DNA from: an uncultured Prevotellaceae bacterium
GTDB lineage: Bacteria; Bacteroidota; Bacteroidia; Bacteroidales; Muribaculaceae
Reading direction: 5' to 3'
Assembly: GCA_937904375.1 (NCBI GenBank)
Contig: CALDIG010000286.1
Location: 1 to 20,889 of the forward strand
DNA: 20,889 bases
The position numbers and the translations under genes were made by a program. Below, in pieces: positions 7,150 to 14,947 of this stretch (the first letter of the stretch is position 1; the number at the start of each line of letters is the position of its first letter). Under the pieces are notes generated by a model, which saw only the letters and a program-made list of their open reading frames with translations, was not told where the DNA came from and searched no databases.

Positions 7150-9891
7150 TCAGTACCACTGCACGCCGTTGCTGTAGCTGGAATGCTTGTCATACTTGAA
7201 GTCGCTCAGTATGCTCGACTTCACGGCGATGTGGAAATTGTAGGACTTGTAAGGCCCCACAGGCACGAAGCTGGCGCTCATCACGAAGCAGTGCATCTCT
7301 CGGCTTACCGAGCAGTTCATGTAGGCAATCTTGTGAGTGTCGAAGTTGTAACTGCCCGAGAATGTGATGTTCCAGTTCTTAGTGGGGCGAATGTTGCCGT
7401 TGAAACTGAGGTTGTGGGTGAATTTGCCTTTATACTCCAACTTGTCATAATCAAAGGCGCCATATCCATAATTCAGAGAATAGTTGATGGTCAAGCTCCA
7501 CGGGCATTCCCATTTCATGTAACCGTCGGGGCGCAGAACTATATCGCTGCCTTCAGCCTGGGTGCCAGAGCTTTCTTCGTCACCTGACGTGCCACCTCTG
7601 CCAGGAGTATTGTTCTTGGCTTTATCATCACTCTTGCCTTTGCGCCCAAATAGCTTCTTGAAGGTGTCGTTATTGAAGGTGTAAGAAAACGAGGTGCCAG
7701 TGCTCGACAGCCTTCCCCATCCTCCACCATGGAAGAGGCGCAGCTTGTTGATGCGCACGGGGTTGCCATACTCGTTAAGCCCATATTTATACACATCCCA
7801 AGTTGCCGAGAGGTTGAGATTGAAACTCTTGGTGAGTCGCAGCAATATCGAGGTCTGCAGGTTACTCCACCGTAGCGAGTCGGCGGCAAAGTTATAGGAC
7901 TGCGACAGGGTGAGGTTCTCGATAATCGATATTTTCTTGTAACCTGTGCTGTCCTGGTCGCTCTTGACCTTCGCCTCTAGGTTGTTGGCTATAGAATAAG
8001 ACAGCACGCCACTCCTACCGCTACCCGGCTGGCCATACACCCCATGCTGGAAATAGGGATATTGCACATCACGAACCACTCCTTGAGCATCGGTATAAGA
8101 ATAATTGCCATAATATCCCCAGAATTTAGAACCGAAGTCGGGAGATGCCGAGAACGACACCGTGGGCGTGATCACATGGCGTACCATCTGCAACTTGTCG
8201 CCCATGAACTTCAACGGCTTATAGAAGCCATAGAGCTTAGTGCTCATCGACACCGATGCCGAGAAGTCAAACAGGTTGTAGAAACTGTAGGTGGTGTCAC
8301 GCACCACAGCACTGGCGTTGGGATCCCACGACTGCTTGATTTTGCTCGTGTACATGCGGTCGTTAAGGGTGATTGACGGAGTGATGTTTAAATATTTGAA
8401 CACATTGAATGTTGCCGAAATTGGCACCGTGTGCGACAAACCGTTTCGCCAGTCTTTCACGAGGTTCTTGTGGAAAAACTCGTTCTCCTTAGCGGTAAGG
8501 GAGTTCTGGAAACGACCGGAATATGAAATCTTGATTTTCTCATACCAACGCTCAGCTCCTACAGCCTTCTTGCGCTTGAAAGGCGTGATTTGAGCCATAG
8601 TGAGAGTGAAATTGGGGAATGACACTGTCAGCGTAGAGTCTGATGAGCGTTGCGACACACTTGCTGTAGCCGAGATGCTCCACTTCGAATTGGGGAAATT
8701 GTAAGACCAGTTGACAGTCGAACTTTTAGTGTTTTCGGTAAATGTACTGCTGTAGTAGTCGGTTAAATTATTTCGGGAATAGCCACTTGTGGCAAAATTC
8801 ACGCTCGCCGACAGCTGCATGTTGGGGTTGGCTTTCGAGTTCTGGGTGTGATTCCACTGCAGCGAGAAGTTATGCGCTTTATAATAGTCGGGGTCGCCTT
8901 TGTCACCAGTAATAGTGGTGAGGTAGCTCGCGCTGAAGTGTCCCGAGAACTTGTAGCGTTTGTTGTAATTAGATTGCGCCGTCACGCCCCAAGAGCCACG
9001 GGTGTAGATCTCACCAGTGAGCGCCAGGTCAAGATATTGCCCCAGAGCAAAGTAGTATCCGCCATTGCGCAAGTAGAAGCCGCGGTTGTAGTCCTCGCCA
9101 AAGGTGGGCACTAGAATACCGCTCGAATACTTGTTGGTGAACGGAAAGAAGGCAAACGGTACCGCCAGCGGCAGCGGCAGGTCCTCGAGTACCATATAGG
9201 CAGGTCCCGTTATCACGTTCTTCTTTGGACGCATCTTTGCCTTTGTAATCTGGAAATAGAAGTGCGGATGCTCATGATTGTCGCAGGTGGTATAGCGGCC
9301 GTTCATGATGTGATACTCATCGTCTTCGTGCTTCTTCGTCACTCCACCAGTAAGATAGCCGTCGCCCTGCTCGGTGATGATGTCGGTGATAAGGCCTTTC
9401 TTGGTTTTGAAATTGAAAGCCATAATCTTTGACTTATATTCTCCACTGGGGTCGGTAAAGACCGGTGTACCTTGCAGCTCGCCTATTGAGTCGGGGACAC
9501 CAATGGCGTGTACCACATTGCTGTCCATATTCATTGTTATCGATGAGGCGGTGAGCTTGATGTCGTCGTAGTTGACCTCGCTGCTGCCATAAAAGCGCAA
9601 ATCGTTGCGGCCAAAGAGCACCACCGAGTCTTTAGAGGAGAATTTAACAGTATTGTCAAGGTCTATTGCCCTCGTCTTCTTGAAGCGGGCGGTGTCGCGA
9701 GGCACGGCAAGGCTGTCGCCACGAGCGTTCCTCAAGCTGTCGGCACGAGCCACAGCAACGCTGTCACCCACAGCAACGCGAGGCCTCATCCTCACAGCAC
9801 CCGATTGCTGTTGTGCCCACACATGGGCTGTAGCAACCGAGATGACTGCCATTACAAACCATAACAATATTTTAAGACTCCTATTGGTCAT
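7150..9891 (-). CDS. lptD: LptD-type outer-membrane LPS assembly protein
   Basis: This 913-residue protein is the likely outer-membrane translocon that inserts lipopolysaccharide, working with LptE. A signal peptide (1-26, cut near VWA|QQQ) is followed by a short DSL-rich linker and an OstA/LptA-like N-terminal jellyroll (about 78-200) with repeating strands such as VVLFGRNDLRFYG. A beta-barrel of about 650 residues comes next, with alternating polar and aromatic strands, and the protein ends in W-Y, as outer-membrane barrels often do. The motif GPAYMVLEDLPLPLAVPFAFFPF (about 229-251) is the conserved join to the barrel in Bacteroidota homologues. Cysteines are at 203 and near the C-terminus; a disulfide between the two parts, as in E. 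coli LptD, is possible but not shown. A low-complexity stretch rich in K, G and S lies around 750-790. Upstream is a promoter-like box. Confidence 0.88.
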   Translation of the reverse strand: MTNRSLKILLWFVMAVISVATAHVWAQQQSGAVRMRPRVAVGDSVAVARADSLRNARGDSLAVPRDTARFKKTRAIDLDNTVKFSSKDSVVLFGRNDLRFYGSSEVNYDDIKLTASSITMNMDSNVVHAIGVPDSIGELQGTPVFTDPSGEYKSKIMAFNFKTKKGLITDIITEQGDGYLTGGVTKKHEDDEYHIMNGRYTTCDNHEHPHFYFQITKAKMRPKKNVITGPAYMVLEDLPLPLAVPFAFFPFTNKYSSGILVPTFGEDYNRGFYLRNGGYYFALGQYLDLALTGEIYTRGSWGVTAQSNYNKRYKFSGHFSASYLTTITGDKGDPDYYKAHNFSLQWNHTQNSKANPNMQLSASVNFATSGYSRNNLTDYYSSTFTENTKSSTVNWSYNFPNSKWSISATASVSQRSSDSTLTVSFPNFTLTMAQITPFKRKKAVGAERWYEKIKISYSGRFQNSLTAKENEFFHKNLVKDWRNGLSHTVPISATFNVFKYLNITPSITLNDRMYTSKIKQSWDPNASAVVRDTTYSFYNLFDFSASVSMSTKLYGFYKPLKFMGDKLQMVRHVITPTVSFSASPDFGSKFWGYYGNYSYTDAQGVVRDVQYPYFQHGVYGQPGSGRSGVLSYSIANNLEAKVKSDQDSTGYKKISIIENLTLSQSYNFAADSLRWSNLQTSILLRLTKSFNLNLSATWDVYKYGLNEYGNPVRINKLRLFHGGGWGRLSSTGTSFSYTFNNDTFKKLFGRKGKSDDKAKNNTPGRGGTSGDEESSGTQAEGSDIVLRPDGYMKWECPWSLTINYSLNYGYGAFDYDKLEYKGKFTHNLSFNGNIRPTKNWNITFSGSYNFDTHKIAYMNCSVSREMHCFVMSASFVPVGPYKSYNFHIAVKSSILSDFKYDKHSSYSNGVQWY

Positions 9892-9910
9892 TATTAGTCG
9901 AAATAACCTG

Positions 9911-9945
9911 CAAAATTAATCATTTCTCCCAATATAACCGCAACA
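9911..9945 (-). promoter_or_regulatory. Promoter-like site of lptD
   Basis: On the minus strand TAATTTTG (9911-9918) matches TAnnTTTG exactly, and a TGTTG (9941-9945) lies about 22 nt upstream as a poor -33 box. Transcription would start near 9904, only about 13 nt before the lptD ATG. Confidence 0.5.
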
Positions 9946-10004
9946 TTGACAATTATTAAACTTTTTAAAGAACGAATAATATGCTTTTCACGCCATTTTA
10001 GGCT

Positions 10005-10571
10005 TCATAGCTTGGAGTAATCGGGTTCGCCAAAAAGTGAATGCATCTCATCAAAACGAGCAACAGTCTCTTCACCAAATTTCACCAGCTTGCTGCGTGC
10101 TACATCTACCGAGCGCTGCGCATCGGGATGTGACTTGCTGAAGAACTTGTCGGCATAGCACACTATCTTCTCTTCTATACTCTGTGGCAACAGGTCGCGA
10201 TGCGGCAAAGGTAAATTTTGCTGCTCTATTTCTCTAATTGACAAACCGGTGCCTGTGTGTCGCTCACACACCAAGGCGTGCCTGAAAAGACCAATCTCAT
10301 CAAGCATCACCCTTCCCAGCACTCCATGACGGATGTATGGTTCTGTGCCGTGACAGTAGATGCCTGGAGCGTCGGTGTGGATAATGCCAATGTCGTGAAG
10401 CATCGCTGCCTCCTCAACAAAGTCGATGTCAACCGGCACATGGGCGGCTATCAATCGTTGAGAAAACTGCTTTGACAATTCCGCCACCTGAGTGCTGTGC
10501 TTTATCAGCAGCTTGCACAAGTCGCTCTCGGGTTCATAAAAGCGGTAAATGATAGATAAAGTGTCAATCAT
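10005..10571 (-). CDS. HD-domain phosphohydrolase, small
   Basis: This 188-residue protein is an HD-superfamily metal-dependent phosphohydrolase. The pattern is present: H25 in IKHSTQVA, H59-D60 in MLHDIGI, H82 and H105 (in ERHTG), and D141 in CYADKFFS, consistent with a metal site. Its size and HDIG form resemble the stand-alone 'HDIG domain' proteins of Bacteroidota; the substrate (a nucleotide or other phosphate ester) is unknown. The frame extends up to a TTG at 10592, but the ATG at 10571 gives a cleaner start and lies outside the repeat. It follows ilvE in the same direction, now separated by a family S repeat; without that repeat the gap would be about 30 bp, suggesting an original operon. 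Confidence 0.82.
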   Translation of the reverse strand: MIDTLSIIYRFYEPESDLCKLLIKHSTQVAELSKQFSQRLIAAHVPVDIDFVEEAAMLHDIGIIHTDAPGIYCHGTEPYIRHGVLGRVMLDEIGLFRHALVCERHTGTGLSIREIEQQNLPLPHRDLLPQSIEEKIVCYADKFFSKSHPDAQRSVDVARSKLVKFGEETVARFDEMHSLFGEPDYSKL

Positions 10572-10598
10572 AATGGAGAAAACAAATGACAAGGAAAT

Positions 10599-10832
10599 TT
10601 AGCTAACAAGCTGACAAGAAACAAGCTGACAAGGCAATGGTAGTTTCTGTCGTTTCGATAAAATGCTCACGCTCGCAAGGCTTTGAGCAAGCTCAAGCTT
10701 TGTCTTGCTTAATCGCATTTTTCAAGTCGTTTGACTACACATTTGTCTTGTCAGCTCGTCAGCTCGTCAGCTCGTTTGCTCGTTTGCTTGTCAGCTCGTT
10801 TGCTTGTCAGCTCGTTTGCTCGTCAGCTAAAT
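10599..10832. repeat. Family S inverted-octamer element, copy 3, with nested palindrome
   Basis: The left arm starts TTAGCTAACAAGCTGAC (10599) and the right arm ends CGTCAGCTAAAT (10832), as mirror images. The right arm is ten octamers without a break (10747-10826), each fitting CTYGTYWG. The flanks are near-identical 8-mers, AAGGAAAT (10591-10598) and AAGGAGAT (10833-10840), which look like a target duplication with one change. The core (10631-10655) matches copy 1. The middle carries the family P palindrome (10662-10719). It separates ilvE from the HD gene. Confidence 0.75.
10662..10719. repeat. Family P palindromic element, copy 1 (inside family S copy 3)
   Basis: This 58-bp segment begins AATGC and ends GCATT. 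Its reverse complement matches 18610-18666 closely along the full length: both hold ATGCGATT, AGCTTG, AAAGCCTTG and GCGTGAGCATT. The other S copies lack it, so it looks inserted. Confidence 0.7.
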
Positions 10833-10840
10833 AAGGAGAT

Positions 10841-11869
10841 TTAGTCAAGAATTGTGTTCCAGCCGTGAATATCCTCGATGTCACCCTTCTGGATGCCCTG
10901 CAGACGCTTGTAAAGCTCGGTAACAACGGGACCAGGATTGCCATCCTTTGAGATGACGTAGGTCTTATCGTTGTCATTGTCATAAATCTCGCTCAATGGC
11001 GAGCACACTGCTGCAGTGCCGCACTCTGCCGCCTCGTCAACCTCGGCAAGCTCCTCGATGGGGATTGGACGGCATTCTACCTCAAGACCCATGTCCTTAG
11101 CAATCTGCTGAAGGCTCATGTTGGTGATTGAAGGCAGGATGGAACCGCTCTTGGGAGTGATGTACTTGTTGCCCTTGATGGCGAAGAAGTTTGCAGGACC
11201 GCACTCATCGAGATATTTCTTCTCTTTGGGGTCAAGGAAGAGCACTGCCGAGAAACCGTTCTCCTGAGCACGAGCTGTGGCGCCCATACCGCAGGCATAG
11301 TTGCCGCCCACTTTCCAACGACCTGTGCCGCAAGGGGCTGCACGGTCATACTCGCGATAAACAGCAACCTTTGTAGGCTTGAAGCCTTCGGGGAAGTAAG
11401 GACCTACAGGTGTCACGAAGATAATGAGCGTGTACTCATCGGCTGGCTTAACACCCACTCTTGCCTGAGTGCCAATCTCAACGGGACGGATGTAAAGCGA
11501 GCTGCCACTCTCGTAGGGAGGGATGAAGCGCTCGTTGAGCTTCACGACTTTCTTCACCATCTCCAAGAACAGCTCCTCGGGCACGGGTTCCATCTTGATG
11601 CCTTTGGCACTGTTGATAAGGCGCTGAGCATTGGCCTCGGGACGGAAGATGCGGATTTTGCCGTCTTTGCCTCTGAATGCCTTTAATCCCTCAAAGATTT
11701 CTTGACCATAGTGCAGGCAGGTTGCAGCGATGTGGATGTTTACAAATTCTGAATCGCTAACCTCAATCTCGCCCCACTTGCCGTCTTTGTAGGTGCAACG
11801 CACATTATAGTCAGCCTTAAGATAACCAAAAGGCAGGCTACTCCAATTAATGTTCTCTAAGTTTGTCAT
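10841..11869 (-). CDS. ilvE: Branched-chain amino acid aminotransferase
   Basis: Transfers the amino group between glutamate and the 2-oxo acids of leucine, isoleucine and valine; PLP-dependent, cytoplasmic. The 342 residues match the class IV fold of the longer (type II) BCAT group. The PLP lysine is K186 in GRWKVGGNYA. Other family segments are HYGQEIFEGLKA (53-64), RIFRPEANAQR (73-83), YIRPVEIGT (126-134), ECGPANFFAI (222-231) and SGSILPSITN (241-250). The ATG at 11869 is preceded by AT-rich DNA with only a weak -7-like box (TAACTTTT on the minus strand, near 11890-11897). The HD gene lies downstream beyond a repeat. Confidence 0.96.
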   Translation of the reverse strand: MTNLENINWSSLPFGYLKADYNVRCTYKDGKWGEIEVSDSEFVNIHIAATCLHYGQEIFEGLKAFRGKDGKIRIFRPEANAQRLINSAKGIKMEPVPEELFLEMVKKVVKLNERFIPPYESGSSLYIRPVEIGTQARVGVKPADEYTLIIFVTPVGPYFPEGFKPTKVAVYREYDRAAPCGTGRWKVGGNYACGMGATARAQENGFSAVLFLDPKEKKYLDECGPANFFAIKGNKYITPKSGSILPSITNMSLQQIAKDMGLEVECRPIPIEELAEVDEAAECGTAAVCSPLSEIYDNDNDKTYVISKDGNPGPVVTELYKRLQGIQKGDIEDIHGWNTILD

Positions 11870-11925
11870 AATTTAGTAATTGTGTATTAAAAAGTTATAT
11901 CATTGATATTGTTTCATTTTTCGAA

Positions 11926-12018
11926 GATCGGAGATCGAGGATCGGAGATCCTCTAAACTCTAAACTCTAACCTCTAAACTGCGCGAAGCGCTCTAAACTC
12001 TAAACTGCGCGAAGCGCA
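11926..12018. repeat. Heptamer run with two identical hairpins between ilvE and the T9SS-tail gene
   Basis: Four heptamers of the GATCGGA type (11926-11953) merge into heptamers of the CTCTAAA type (11951-11978). The hairpin GCGCGAAGCGC follows at 11981-11991, then two more TCTAAAC heptamers and the same hairpin at 12007-12017, ending 2 bp from the stop codon of the next gene. The CTCTAAA unit is the one that also builds the arms of the family M elements. Confidence 0.65.
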
Positions 12019-12019
12019 T

Positions 12020-12346
12020 TTAAATTGCCACTTTTTGGGTTATGTTTCCTACTTTTACCATATAGATGCCTCGCTTTAGTCTTAGTTCCGACGTTCCCGG
12101 TTGAAGTGTCGCCTGCGATACCAGCTGGCCAAGAATCGTGAACACCTTGACTTGTATCGTGTGCGGAGTCTTTATTATAATAGTGCCGCTGCGCTGGCAT
12201 ATCTCAATGCCGTCGGTGGTGCGGGAATCAGTAAGGCATTTTCCCTGAATATCGCCAGAGACCTCCCGCCACTGAACTTTGCCGCTCGCCAACGACGATA
12301 TTGCCAACGAAAAGACAAGGGTTAATATTACAATAAGCTTCCTCAT
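12020..12346 (-). CDS. Tiny secreted protein with a T9SS type A-like C-terminal tail
   Basis: This 108-residue protein has an N-terminal signal peptide (1 to about 21, hydrophobic VILTLVFSLAISSLA). About 40 residues follow (22-62), and then a segment (63-108) that reads like the C-terminal sorting domain of type IX secretion cargo. That tail shows VKVFTILGQLVSQ, then LRLKRGIYMVKVG and a final QKVAI. Such tails normally end much larger secreted enzymes or adhesins. Here almost nothing precedes the tail, so the protein is either a mini-cargo, a free tail domain, or a remnant. Two cysteines (37, 50) lie in the middle part. No T9SS gene is in the window. A promoter-like box is just upstream. Confidence 0.7.
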   Translation of the reverse strand: MRKLIVILTLVFSLAISSLASGKVQWREVSGDIQGKCLTDSRTTDGIEICQRSGTIIIKTPHTIQVKVFTILGQLVSQATLQPGTSELRLKRGIYMVKVGNITQKVAI

Positions 12347-12364
12347 CGGCTATCAATCTATGTG

Positions 12365-12372
12365 CAAAAATA
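12365..12372 (-). promoter_or_regulatory. Bacteroidota -7 box (TATTTTTG) of the T9SS-tail gene
   Basis: The minus strand reads TATTTTTG, an exact TAnnTTTG match, giving a start near 12358 and a 12-nt leader before the ATG at 12346. No good -33 box is seen at 20 nt spacing. The rest of the spacer (12373-12540) is AT-rich and holds nothing else I can name. Confidence 0.5.
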
Positions 12373-12540
12373 CTATTTTCTTCGAAAACAAGAAAAAGTA
12401 TTATGGTATTTTTTCATATTATTGCTTAAAAATTGTCAATAATGCGGTTTTCAAGCTGTATCGGGGCTTAATAGTCGCCAAAGCCCACTAATCTACGAGC
12501 CGCAAATTACAAATTGAAAGCAGTATTGGCGATGTATAAT

Positions 12541-13179
12541 TTAAAGGTAGGGATTGTAAACCTTCTCGTCGCCAACGGTGGTCGTGTCGCCATGACCTGG
12601 AGCTATCACAGTATCGGCAGGAAGGGTCAGAATTTTTGTCTTTATTATGTCAATCAACTGCGGGAAAGAGCCACCAAGCAGGTCGGTGCGGCCTATGCTG
12701 CTCTGGAAAATCACATCGCCAGTAAGTATCACCGAGCTGTCAGCTACATAAAACGACAGTGACCCGGGAGAATGACCAGGTGTCTCAAGCACCTTGATCT
12801 CCTCTCCGGCAAGTGTAATTATATCGCCTTCCGAGAGTATCTTGTCGATAACAAGAGGGCTTGAATCAATCTTCAATCCAAATCGCTGCACCTGTAGGGG
12901 CATGTTCTCTGCGATAACATCTTCCTTGGCTCCAGCCTCTACGTCAACGCCATAGTGTTGAGAGAGCCATCTTGCGCCACAGGCATGGTCGATGTGGCAA
13001 TGTGTGAGCAACAAGTGTTTCAAAGTGAGTTGGTTTTCATCAATAAAAGAGGTTATCATCTCTCGCTCGCTTTCCATCATCATGCCGGGATCGATTATTA
13101 TGCACTCGCCACCTTGTACACTCCATAAAATATAGCAGTTCATGCCAAAGGGGTTCATTGTAAATCGGGAAATCTTCAT
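12541..13179 (-). CDS. Metallo-beta-lactamase-fold hydrolase (glyoxalase II-like)
   Basis: From the chosen start this is 212 residues. The full zinc site of the glyoxalase II-like MBL fold is present: THCHIDH at 59-65 (H60, H62, D64, H65), H136 in TPGHSPGS, D155 in LTGDVIF and H196 in APGHGDTT. Members hydrolyse thioesters such as lactoylglutathione or related small molecules; the substrate here is unknown. A longer frame goes up to 13254, but its first 25 residues are encoded by the family S repeat, so I start at the ATG at 13179 (MKISRF). It follows rsmG in the same direction; if the repeat is removed, rsmG would end only 14 bp before this ATG. Confidence 0.9.
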   Translation of the reverse strand: MKISRFTMNPFGMNCYILWSVQGGECIIIDPGMMMESEREMITSFIDENQLTLKHLLLTHCHIDHACGARWLSQHYGVDVEAGAKEDVIAENMPLQVQRFGLKIDSSPLVIDKILSEGDIITLAGEEIKVLETPGHSPGSLSFYVADSSVILTGDVIFQSSIGRTDLLGGSFPQLIDIIKTKILTLPADTVIAPGHGDTTTVGDEKVYNPYL

Positions 13180-13215
13180 ATATCTTTTGGTATTTAGTTT
13201 ATGAGCCAAACAGGA

Positions 13216-13319
13216 ACATGCTAACGAACTGACAAGCAAGCGGATAAGTTGCATTTGAGCTTCACTGCCATTGCCTTGTTTGCTTGTTCCTTGTCTGCTT
13301 GTCTGCTTGTCAGCTTTTT
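13216..13319. repeat. Family S inverted-octamer element, copy 4, with perfect 8-bp flanking duplication
   Basis: The element lies in the opposite orientation to the other copies. Octamer-like arms run from GCTAACGAACTGACAAGC (from 13220) to GCTTGTCTGCTTGTCAGC (to 13314). The core complement GCCATTGCCTTG (13267-13278) matches GGCAATGG of copies 2 and 3. AAACAGGA stands immediately on both sides (13208-13215 and 13320-13327), which is the mark of a target site duplication. The rsmG stop codon straddles the right boundary. Confidence 0.8.
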
Positions 13320-13938
13320 AAACAGGATAATATACGATTTTCTTTGTTTTGAAGAAATCTTCTTTAAAGTAAGTGCTTATATCGTCAACAAGCACATTTT
13401 TCTTATATCGAGACAACTCATTCACAAGGTCGCCACCTTTCAAGCACAGCAAGCCGTTGGGAATGGCATTCTTGTTGTCGTCACTGATCAATCGTCGCAC
13501 CAACTTCAGCATGTCTCCAAGCGGCATCACGGCACGGCTCACTACGAAGTCGAACTTGCCCTTCACCTCCAGTACGTCGCCATGCTGAAAGGTGACATTG
13601 ATCAATCCAGCCTGCTCGGCAATGTCTTGCGCCACACGCAGCTTCTTGCCCACGCGGTCAACCAAGTGGAATTTCACCTCAGGATAGTAAATGGCAAGAG
13701 GAAGACCAGGAAGCCCTCCACCAGTGCCCAAGTCCATGACAGACGTCTGAGGCATGAATTTCACAAACTTGACAAGTGCCAGAGAATGCAGCAAGTGATT
13801 CACCTCCAAGTTGACAATGTCCTTGCGGGATATCACATTGATTTTCTCGTTCCACTCGGGAAATAATTTTACGAGTATCTCAAATTGTCGCAACTGATTG
13901 TCACTCAACTCGGGGAAGTAACGTCTTATAATAGTCAT
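13318..13938 (-). CDS. rsmG: 16S rRNA (guanine-527-N7) methyltransferase RsmG
   Basis: Methylates G527 of 16S rRNA with S-adenosylmethionine; cytoplasmic. The 206-residue protein has the family signature WNEKINVISRKD (about 29-40), the SAM-binding loop MDLGTGGGLPGLPLAI (about 68-83), an acidic D near 94, and SRAV (about 134-137). A frame upstream begins at a TTG (13941); I use the ATG at 13938. The stop codon TAA is formed by two bases of the family S repeat and one base of its flanking duplication. Rejoining the flanks gives TGG CTC ATA AAC TAA, that is, an ancestral end of WLIN after PV, so the protein seems shortened by four residues. It lies 36 bp after the DUF3298 lipoprotein gene, likely co-transcribed. 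Confidence 0.95.
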   Translation of the reverse strand: MTIIRRYFPELSDNQLRQFEILVKLFPEWNEKINVISRKDIVNLEVNHLLHSLALVKFVKFMPQTSVMDLGTGGGLPGLPLAIYYPEVKFHLVDRVGKKLRVAQDIAEQAGLINVTFQHGDVLEVKGKFDFVVSRAVMPLGDMLKLVRRLISDDNKNAIPNGLLCLKGGDLVNELSRYKKNVLVDDISTYFKEDFFKTKKIVYYPV

Positions 13939-13974
13939 CAAAGGGTAAGTGTTAAATGTTCGGCTTGCCGGCTT

Positions 13975-14814
13975 CTATAAACGATTTAGCGGAGAGTCTT
14001 CACACTTGAAGCGCATTAGCTCCTCAAAGGGCAACTGCAGCGACGTCTCGCCTACAGTCTGCACGGCAATCACGCCTGGCTCATAGCACCAAGTGATTCC
14101 ATCGTCGCTAAAGAAGAAATTATCGGTTACACTCAGGTTCTGAAGATTGAAAAAGCCACAGCTGTTATAGAGTTCATCCTCACTTCTCACCTTATTGGTC
14201 TCAAGGAGTTTTGATTTGAGCATTTGAGTGATTTCACTCTCGCTTTGAGAGAGAAACAGGTCACTGTGAGACAACTTTTTCATCAACATTAAGTCGAGAT
14301 TGACATAACTATGAGAGATTGAAGTTTCATTATTGTTCTTTCTCACAGTATTCTCACAACAGAACGACAGGAAACCGTTTTTGTTATAGACATCGGTAAT
14401 CTTCACCACAATCTCAAAATTGTCAACATCGATATCTTCAAAATCATCGCTGTTATAAATGCTGTCTTGACTCATTGTGAGAGGCTGGTTTATAGCAATT
14501 ATCGACTTAGCATAATCATTCAATGCAGCCTTAACATCGCCCATTCCATTGGTGGCATTGAGCAGCGCGCTGCAGTAAAGGGTTTGCAACTGTAACGTTT
14601 TCTCGCTGTCTTTATACTCGACGGGATAGGTTATCACCACGCTGGTCTTAATTTTGCACAGCTCGCCATTGCTCTTCTTGAAGGCATCCTCCACCACCAC
14701 CGAGTCGGTGGCTAGTGTTACCTCGCTATTACCTTTGCATGAGTCGGTGATAAGCGGTAACAACATAAGTACGATCAGCACTGACGGTGCGTGTAACAGT
14801 CTCTTCAGGTTCAT
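13975..14814 (-). CDS. DUF3298 (RsiV-like) lipoprotein
   Basis: A 279-residue envelope protein. The N-terminus has a basic start, a hydrophobic stretch (11-22) and a cysteine at 26 (TDSC), so it is probably a lipoprotein, although the lipobox is not classic. The C-terminal part (about 180-275) matches DUF3298, the domain also seen at the C-terminus of RsiV: D.LF followed later by FFFSDDGITWCYEPGVIAVQTVGETSLQLPFEEL. The middle (about 55-160) looks like the partner domain that usually precedes DUF3298. Some family members bind lysozyme or similar ligands; that is not shown here. A promoter-like site is just upstream and rsmG directly downstream. Confidence 0.75.
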   Translation of the reverse strand: MNLKRLLHAPSVLIVLMLLPLITDSCKGNSEVTLATDSVVVEDAFKKSNGELCKIKTSVVITYPVEYKDSEKTLQLQTLYCSALLNATNGMGDVKAALNDYAKSIIAINQPLTMSQDSIYNSDDFEDIDVDNFEIVVKITDVYNKNGFLSFCCENTVRKNNNETSISHSYVNLDLMLMKKLSHSDLFLSQSESEITQMLKSKLLETNKVRSEDELYNSCGFFNLQNLSVTDNFFFSDDGITWCYEPGVIAVQTVGETSLQLPFEELMRFKCEDSPLNRL

Positions 14815-14844
14815 TGCTAACGATTATTCAAGTTTTTCAGCCCG

Positions 14845-14876
14845 CTAAATTATAAAATATTATGCTAACAGCCAAA
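14845..14876 (-). promoter_or_regulatory. Promoter of the DUF3298 lipoprotein-rsmG unit
   Basis: On the minus strand a perfect TTTG (14873-14876) is followed after exactly 20 nt by TAATTTAG (14845-14852), one base off TAnnTTTG. The start would be near 14838, 24 nt before the ATG. It is the best two-box match in the window. Confidence 0.6.
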
Positions 14877-14947
14877 TAATAACTGTAAATAAGTAATAAA
14901 CAGGTGTTTTTTCTGATTATTCGAAATAGTAAAGAATAATTCTCTTA

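Noticed and set aside
10747..10826. Ten regular short units that could suggest a CRISPR array
   Set aside because: The units are 8 bp with no spacers between them, and no cas gene is near. It is a tandem octamer run forming one arm of an inverted element.
11951..12004. CTCTAAA heptamers similar to telomere repeats of plants
   Set aside because: The run is short, degenerate and lies inside a bacterial gene cluster with ordinary genes on both sides; there is no replicon end here.
12465..12491. Possible terminator after the hydrolase gene (GGGCTT/AAGCCC stem)
   Set aside because: The stem is only 6 bp with an 11-base loop and no T-run follows on the minus strand.
13180..13254. Longer N-terminus of the hydrolase (25 more residues, hydrophobic, signal-like)
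   Set aside because: These codons are partly inside the family S repeat and the family usually starts at the MKI-type ATG at 13179. The hydrophobic stretch comes from the repeat sequence.
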